Positions 15,773 to 20,062 of a stretch of 20,062 nt of DNA are shown one piece after another. Under the pieces are notes generated by a model. It worked only from the letters and a program-made list of their open reading frames with translations, ran no database searches and was not told the DNA's origin. The stretch is taken from NCBI GenBank assembly GCA_046341775.1, contig JBKDQQ010000059.1, forward strand, positions 1 through 20,062, read 5' to 3'. The translations under genes and the position numbers were made by a program. The number at the start of each line of letters is the position of its first letter. Within the stretch, counting starts at the first letter, position 1. The DNA comes from SXXH01 sp041165735. Its GTDB lineage: Bacteria; Planctomycetota; UBA1135; GCA-002686595.

Positions 15773-16039
15773 CTACTCGCCCTGCTCGCGGCGCCACTTC
15801 TCGCGCGCCTTGTCGAAGGCGTCGTCGAGGCGCGCGTGCTTGTTCGTCTCGTCCGACAAGGCCTTGTCGAGCTTGTCGGTCCCCGCGGCCCCGCGCTCGC
15901 GCACCTTGTCGCTGGCCGCGGCCCACGGATCGCGCTCCTTCCCCGCCTCGGGACGGCGCGTGCGCATGACCTGCCGCGTGAGCACGTCGATCGTCAGCTT
16001 GGCCTCGCAGCACGGGCAGGTGACTTCGATCTCCTTCAT
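15773..16039 (-). CDS. Small CPCC-motif (zinc-ribbon-like) protein (88 aa)
   Basis: The ATG at 16039 has a good Shine-Dalgarno sequence, GGAGGG, six bases upstream on the minus strand; this decides the start. The N-terminus has VTCPCCEAKLTID (C8, C10, C11), a single zinc-knuckle-like pair without the second CxxC of a full ribbon. The rest is hydrophilic and helical with many charged residues (about 30-88), possibly a coiled coil. A dimer could complete a zinc site. I do not recognise a named family. It is upstream of the LOG gene. Confidence 0.8.
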   Translation of the reverse strand: MKEIEVTCPCCEAKLTIDVLTRQVMRTRRPEAGKERDPWAAASDKVRERGAAGTDKLDKALSDETNKHARLDDAFDKAREKWRREQGE

Positions 16040-16246
16040 CGCGATCCCTCCGGATGCTACCGCCTTGTGCGCATGGACCCGCGGCGGGGAAAGCGCATTG
16101 TAGGTGCGCGTTCCAAGCGAAGTCCCGCGTAGTCCGGCGAGAAACGCGCCGATAGGGCGTTCAGTCGGCGTGGCGCGTCGAGCTCCGTCCCGTCGGGCGG
16201 AGCCGATCCCGCGGAGGCGCTTGGAACTGGAATGGAGGGGACTCGG

Positions 16247-16384
16247 ATGGACCAGGTGATGATCGACCTGCTCGCGCGCGCCAGCCAGCGCCGCAGCAAG
16301 GAGCGCGACCTGCAACGCAAGGTGCTGGGCGCGCTGTTGTGGCTCGGACTGGTCGGCGTGCTCGTCGCCGCGAGCCAGGCCTGA
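16247..16384 (+). CDS. Small single-helix membrane protein (45 aa)
   Basis: A GGAGGGG run at 16234-16240 sits six bases before the ATG at 16247, a strong ribosome-binding site. The protein begins MDQVMIDLLARASQRR, continues with a basic, amphipathic stretch to about residue 23, then has one hydrophobic segment (about 25-43, VLGALLWLGLVGVLVAAS). The predicted topology is N-in with a C-terminal transmembrane helix. The ATG at 16232 is in frame but overlaps the ribosome-binding site. It is divergent from the CPCC gene and followed by a hairpin. I do not recognise the family. Confidence 0.65.
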   Translation: MDQVMIDLLARASQRRSKERDLQRKVLGALLWLGLVGVLVAASQA

Positions 16385-16421
16385 GTCGCGCGCGGCCGCC
16401 TGTCGGCGACGGCGCACGCCC

Positions 16422-16454
16422 GCGTCCGACCGCCGGCCCGGGCCCGTCGGACGC
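16422..16454 (+). terminator. Hairpin after the small membrane protein gene
   Basis: GCGTCCGAC (16422-16430) pairs perfectly with GTCGGACGC (16446-16454) around a 15-base, very GC-rich loop that is itself partly self-complementary. It begins 38 bases after the stop codon at 16384 and lacks a T-tract. It is probably the 3' end of the small gene's transcript. Confidence 0.45.
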
Positions 16455-16538
16455 CGCTCCGTGCTTCGCGACGGCCGATTCGCGGATGGGGGTCGCACGG
16501 GACCACCAGCACGGGGCGAAACGGGGCGGCGCGCCCAC

Positions 16539-16544
16539 TAGCAT
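16539..16544 (+). promoter_or_regulatory. Candidate -10 element (TAGCAT) just before the lipoprotein start
   Basis: TAGCAT ends six bases before the ATG at 16551. If it is a -10 element, transcription would begin at or next to the start codon, giving a leaderless mRNA. No good -35 is visible, so this is a weak call. Confidence 0.25.
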
Positions 16545-16550
16545 GGGGGC

Positions 16551-17249
16551 ATGACCCGCTCCCTGCTGCCCTGCCTGCTCGTCCTGCTCTGCGCCTGCTC
16601 CGACCATGAACCGCGGCGGCTCTCGCGCACCGAGGTCAAGCAGGCCACGATCCCCACCGACCGGCCGAAGGCCGAGGCCAAGCCCGCCGCCAAGCCCGCG
16701 GTGGCTCCCGCCGTCGCGCCCGCCACGGAAGCGCCGAAGACGACCGCGAGCGCGGCGGATTCGGCGCTGGGCAAGCCGCTGCCGGCCCAAGGCGGTGAAC
16801 TGGTCATGACTCCGCCCGCGGGTTGGAAGGTCGAGCAGCCGACCTCGAGCATGCGGCGCGCGCAGCTGCGCCTGCCTTCCGCCGCGACCGGCGTCGAGGA
16901 CGGCGAGCTCGTCGTGTTCTTCTTCCCCGGCCAAGGCGGCTCGGTCGACGCCAACATCGATCGTTGGGCGCGCGAATGGACCGTGCCGGGCGGCGATCCC
17001 TTGGCAGCGCTCAAGCGCTCCACCCGCACCGTGAACGGCCTCGTCGTGCACCACGTCGACCTCGTCGGCGAATGGAGCGGCGGCATGAACTCGAAGGGCG
17101 GCAAGCGCGCCGGTTGGCGACTCTTGGCGGCCATCGTCGAGACGGCCAACGGGCCGTGGTTCCTCAAGCTCGTCGGCCCCGAGGCCACGCTGGCGCATTG
17201 GGAGCCGAGCTGGCAAGCCTTCGTCGACGGGTTGAAGGTCGCGGATTGA
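16551..17249 (+). CDS. Hypothetical lipoprotein with Ala/Pro/Lys linker (232 aa)
   Basis: The signal peptide ends with LLCAC, so C16 should carry the lipid. A low-complexity linker rich in Ala, Pro and Lys (about 36-65) would span the envelope. The globular part (about 75-232) alternates short strands: VMTPPAGWKVEQP, AQLRLP, GELVVFFFPGQGGSVDANIDRW, LVVHHVDLVGEWSGG, LAAIVETANGPWFLKLVGP, then WEPSWQAFVDGLKV. Lipoproteins with this PAGWK start and a closing F-x-x-F-x-x-S/G-L helix are common in Planctomycetota and resemble the PsbP/DUF1795-like fold, but I cannot assign a function. It converges with the amidohydrolase gene. Confidence 0.82.
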   Translation: MTRSLLPCLLVLLCACSDHEPRRLSRTEVKQATIPTDRPKAEAKPAAKPAVAPAVAPATEAPKTTASAADSALGKPLPAQGGELVMTPPAGWKVEQPTSSMRRAQLRLPSAATGVEDGELVVFFFPGQGGSVDANIDRWAREWTVPGGDPLAALKRSTRTVNGLVVHHVDLVGEWSGGMNSKGGKRAGWRLLAAIVETANGPWFLKLVGPEATLAHWEPSWQAFVDGLKVAD

Positions 17250-17304
17250 ACGCCGCCCGCCCGGCGCGGCGGACGAGCGGCGCCCGGCCACGAGCGCGAA
17301 AGCA

Positions 17305-17333
17305 AGCGAGGCGCCCGTGCGGGGCGCCTCGCT
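17305..17333. terminator. Bidirectional terminator between convergent genes
   Basis: Bases 17305-17316 pair perfectly with 17322-17333 (12 bp) around a five-base loop. It lies 55 bases after the lipoprotein stop and 22 bases after the amidohydrolase stop on the other strand. On the minus strand the stem is followed by TGCTTTCG, mildly T-rich, so it fits the amidohydrolase best. Confidence 0.7.
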
Positions 17334-17355
17334 GCGCAGGACGCGCGACGCGCGG

Positions 17356-20062
17356 CTACTTGCCGGCCTTCGCCTTCCAGTCGCGGATGCGCGCGCCGTA
17401 ACGCTCGGCCAACTGCGTCTGGCGGTTCTCCAAGGAGACCACGCGGCCGGCGAGGAACATGGTGCGCACGCTCGAGCGCACATCGAGCAGGTCGCCGTCG
17501 GTGACGATGATGTCCGCCACCTTGCCCGGCGCCAGCGTGCCGACCTGCCGCTCGAGGCCGAGGATGCGCGCCGCGTGGATGGTGACGGAGCGCACCGCCT
17601 CGTCGTGCGGCAAGCCGTAGGCCGCGGCCATCGCCGCGTGGAACGGCAGGTTGCGCGTGTTCTCGTCGTCGTCGGCCATGATGGCGAAGGGAACGCCCGC
17701 GCGCGCCAACACCGCCGCGTTGGCGTAGGGCGCGTCGTACGGGTCCTCGCGCCGCAGCGGCAGCGCCAGCACCGGCCCGACGACCACGGACGCGCCGCTC
17801 GCCTTGATGGCGTCGACGACCTTCCAAGCTTCGTTGGCGCCGTAGAGCACGACGCGCGACGACTCCTCCTTGGCGAAGCGCAACGCGGCGAGGATCGTGC
17901 GCGCGTCGCGCGCATGCAGCGCGATGGGCTTCGCGCCGCGCGCGTAGGGCGCGAGGGCCGCGAGGCGCGCGTCGACCTCGGGCGCCGAGCCGCGTCCGGC
18001 CGCGGCTTCCTCGCCGCGCCGCGCGTGCTCGCGCGCGTCGGCGAACATGCGCTTCAGCTCGGCGACGCGCTCGGCGTGGTCGCCTCCGCGACGACGACGG
18101 CCTTGGCCTTCGTCGGCCGGCGCGTCGCGACGCGCCGAAGGCGGCGGCGACACCGGGAAGTCGATGTGCAGCATGTCGCGATCGAGCAGGACCATCTCCT
18201 CCCAGGTGTCGCCCGCAAGCTGCGCCACGCAACTCTGGCCCATCATCGGGCCGCCGCCCTGCGGCGCGACCTGGGCGCGCGTGATGCCGTTGGCGCGCGT
18301 CACCGCGATGTGCGCCGAATCGGGATGGATCGACGCCGCCGTCCGCAGGTCGGGTTGGTTGCCGCCGATCTCGGCCTGGTCGTCGGTGGCGGCGACGGCA
18401 CCGATCTCGAGCAACCCGGTGTTCGCCCCCAGCGCGATCATCCCGGGCCACACGTGCTTGCCCGAGGCGTCGTGCACGACCGCGCCGGCCGGCACGGGCA
18501 GGTCCGCGCCCACGGCGAGGATGCGTCCAGCCTGCACGAGCACGGTCCCGCGCTCGATCGTCGGAGCACCGACCGGATGCACCGTCCCGCCGACGATGGC
18601 GTCGATGCGGCCCTCGCCCGCCGGCAAGGCGTCGAGCGGCTCGGGCGCGGGCGCGGCCACGACCACGGGACGCTCGGCGAAGCCGAAGGCGTCGCGGCGC
18701 TGGAACACGATCTCGCCGTCGACCATCGTCCACGCCACGACCGCTCGCGGGTCGAGCGGGTCGTGCGTCGTCAGCACCAGGTCGGCGTCCTTGCCCTCCT
18801 CGATCGACCCGATGCGTTCGCCGAGGCCCAGTTGCCGCGCGGGAGCGAGCGTCACGAGGCGCAGCGCCGCCACCGGATCCATGCCGGCGTAGCGCACGCT
18901 CTTGGCCGCCTCCTGGTGCATGCGGCGGATCATCTCGTCGCTGTCGGAGTTCAGGGACGACAGGATGCCCGCCTCCTCCATCAACGCCGCATTGTGCGGG
19001 ATGCCGTCGTAGGCCTCGACCTTGTAGGCCCACCAATCGCCGAAGGTCGAGCCGCCCACGCCCGCCGCGGCCATCTCCGGCGCGACCTTGTAGCCCTCGA
19101 GCACGTGCTGCAGCGTGGCGATGCCGTAGCCGTGGCGCTCGGCCGAGCGCAGCAGCATGACGATCTCGTCGGCGCGGTAGCAATGCGCGTGCACCAGGAC
19201 CGTCTTGTCAAGGATTTTTGACAAAGCCTCGAGGCGCAGGTCGCGGCGCGGCGGATCGCCGGCCGTCCCCGCGGCGACCGCCGCCTCGTGCGCGCGCCAG
19301 GTGGCGCGGTACTCGGCGGCGTGCTCGAAGGCCCGTTCGATCAGCGCTTCGACTCCCATGCGCGTGTTCGGGAAGCGCGTGGCCTCCCCTCCGCCGCGGT
19401 TCGAGCGCTTGGGGTTCTCGCCGAGGGCGAACTTGACGCCCTCGGGCGCGCCCGCGAGGAGCAGGTCCTTCGGGCGCGCCTTCCAGCGCAGCTTGATCAC
19501 GGCGTCGCGGCCGCCGATGGCGTTGGCCGACCCGTGGAGCAGGCGCGCCGTCGTGGCGCCGCCCGCCAAGGCGCGCCACACGGCGATGTCGTCGCCGTCC
19601 ACGACGTCGGCGATGGTCGTGTCGCAACTGATCGCCGCGGCGCCCTCGTTGACGCCGCCGTCGATGCACATGTGCGAATGGCAATCGACGACGCCCGGCG
19701 ACAGGTGCATGCCCGAGCCGTCGATGATCAGCATCCCCGGCGGCGCCTCGACCGCGCCGATGCGCAGGATCTTGCCGTCCGCCACCAGCACGTCGGCGAC
19801 CTCGGGCGGCTTGACGGCCGAATGCACCATGACGTTGCGCACCAGGCACGAGCCGCCGGTGCGCAGCGCGGGGACGCGGTCGGAGTCGAGCTCGACCGGA
19901 TGTTCATGGCGCGAGGGACGCGGACCCGCGGACGCCTCGTCGGCGACGGCGGCCCCGCCTTGCGCGGCAGCACCATCGCCGGCGCCCCCCTCGGGTTCCT
20001 CGCGCGGCGGAACCTCGTCGGCGCCGCGCGCGTAGAGGACCTCCGGCGCGTAGGCGTCGTGC
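17356..20062 (-). CDS. Tandem-domain amidohydrolase, 5' end beyond the window (at least 901 aa)
   Basis: Two amidohydrolase-fold modules lie in tandem. The first begins with the small beta-sandwich segment (VLVADGKILRIG) and LSPGVVDCHSHMCIDGG, whose HxH metal motif is at 19680-19672. It keeps later histidines (VLVHAHC, LQHVLEGY), an NSDSDE region likely to give the metal aspartate, and GSIEEGKDADLVL. The second (from about 18610 leftwards, GGTVHPVGAP) has PGMIALGANTGL where HxH should be, so its metal site looks lost, although FAIMADDDEN and GTLAPGKVADIIV remain. The family hydrolyses C-N bonds in cyclic amides, imides or peptides; the substrate is not readable. The frame stays open from a possible GTG at 19842 to the right edge, encoding a charged Gly/Ala-rich N-terminal extension (VLYARGADEVPP and onward), so the real start is outside. 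It contains palindrome site D. Confidence 0.9.
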   Translation of the reverse strand, partial: HDAYAPEVLYARGADEVPPREEPEGGAGDGAAAQGGAAVADEASAGPRPSRHEHPVELDSDRVPALRTGGSCLVRNVMVHSAVKPPEVADVLVADGKILRIGAVEAPPGMLIIDGSGMHLSPGVVDCHSHMCIDGGVNEGAAAISCDTTIADVVDGDDIAVWRALAGGATTARLLHGSANAIGGRDAVIKLRWKARPKDLLLAGAPEGVKFALGENPKRSNRGGGEATRFPNTRMGVEALIERAFEHAAEYRATWRAHEAAVAAGTAGDPPRRDLRLEALSKILDKTVLVHAHCYRADEIVMLLRSAERHGYGIATLQHVLEGYKVAPEMAAAGVGGSTFGDWWAYKVEAYDGIPHNAALMEEAGILSSLNSDSDEMIRRMHQEAAKSVRYAGMDPVAALRLVTLAPARQLGLGERIGSIEEGKDADLVLTTHDPLDPRAVVAWTMVDGEIVFQRRDAFGFAERPVVVAAPAPEPLDALPAGEGRIDAIVGGTVHPVGAPTIERGTVLVQAGRILAVGADLPVPAGAVVHDASGKHVWPGMIALGANTGLLEIGAVAATDDQAEIGGNQPDLRTAASIHPDSAHIAVTRANGITRAQVAPQGGGPMMGQSCVAQLAGDTWEEMVLLDRDMLHIDFPVSPPPSARRDAPADEGQGRRRRGGDHAERVAELKRMFADAREHARRGEEAAAGRGSAPEVDARLAALAPYARGAKPIALHARDARTILAALRFAKEESSRVVLYGANEAWKVVDAIKASGASVVVGPVLALPLRREDPYDAPYANAAVLARAGVPFAIMADDDENTRNLPFHAAMAAAYGLPHDEAVRSVTIHAARILGLERQVGTLAPGKVADIIVTDGDLLDVRSSVRTMFLAGRVVSLENRQTQLAERYGARIRDWKAKAGK
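19205..19224. promoter_or_regulatory. GTCAAG-type palindrome site D inside the amidohydrolase gene
   Basis: TTGTCAAGGATTTTTGACAA carries a perfect seven-base inverted repeat (TTGTCAA and TTGACAA) around six bases. It is within the coding sequence for LSKILDK. The codons used on the minus strand (TTG, TCA, AAA, CTT) are otherwise avoided in this GC-rich gene, so the DNA motif itself appears to be conserved or inserted here. Confidence 0.5.

Noticed and set aside
19840..19842. GTG as the start codon of the amidohydrolase
   Set aside because: The frame stays open and protein-like for another 73 codons to the window edge and no ribosome-binding site precedes the GTG, so the start is probably outside.
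1..20062. CRISPR arrays, tRNA or rRNA genes, transposases and phage genes
   Set aside because: No regularly spaced repeats, no recognisable RNA gene and no such protein family were found on reading both strands.

Overview
The window is very GC-rich, densely coding chromosomal DNA of a Gram-negative-type bacterium. It encodes many lipoproteins, Tat-exported copper oxidases, a very long secreted c-type haem protein with a right-handed beta-helix tail, and carboxypeptidase-regulatory-like proteins. That protein set fits a high-GC Planctomycetota best, with Myxococcota or a related deep lineage as alternatives. No marker gene is present, so the assignment is an inference. I see no rRNA, tRNA, CRISPR array, transposase or phage gene.

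Left part (1-9176, all + strand): a 1301-residue secreted MauG/di-haem peroxidase-like protein fused to a beta-helix domain, two paralogous Tat-exported multicopper oxidases of the CotA/phenoxazinone-synthase type, and a lipoprotein of the SCO1/SenC copper-chaperone family. Each of the first three genes is followed by a strong hairpin, so they look like separate transcription units sharing a copper/haem extracytoplasmic redox theme. The SCO1 gene holds the most interesting feature of the window. The second cysteine codon of its CxxxCP copper-binding motif is an in-frame UGA. An 8-bp stem-loop of the expected size and position for a bacterial SECIS element follows 12 bases later. The simplest reading is a selenocysteine-containing SCO protein (CxxxU). 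The rival reading is a single-base nonsense mutation or sequencing error.

Middle part (9223-14869): a secreted or membrane-anchored carboxypeptidase-regulatory-like protein faces a minus-strand pair, a sulfatase/alkaline-phosphatase-superfamily hydrolase and cysC (APS kinase), five bases apart. Divergent from that pair is a tight three-gene lipoprotein operon: a TPR-like protein, an NTF2/SnoaL-like protein joined to it by a TGATG stop-start overlap, and a two-domain thioredoxin-like lipoprotein.

Right part (14888-20062): a minus-strand LOG-family Rossmann protein with a small CPCC-motif protein upstream, a 45-residue single-helix membrane protein, an alanine/proline-linker lipoprotein, and a large tandem amidohydrolase whose 5' end lies beyond the right edge.

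Across the window a palindrome of the form GTCAAG-N4-YTTGAC recurs in AT-rich islands at 72-91, 4431-4450, 10888-10907 and 19205-19224. Three copies are intergenic and one is inside the amidohydrolase gene. It looks like the binding site of an unidentified DNA-binding protein.
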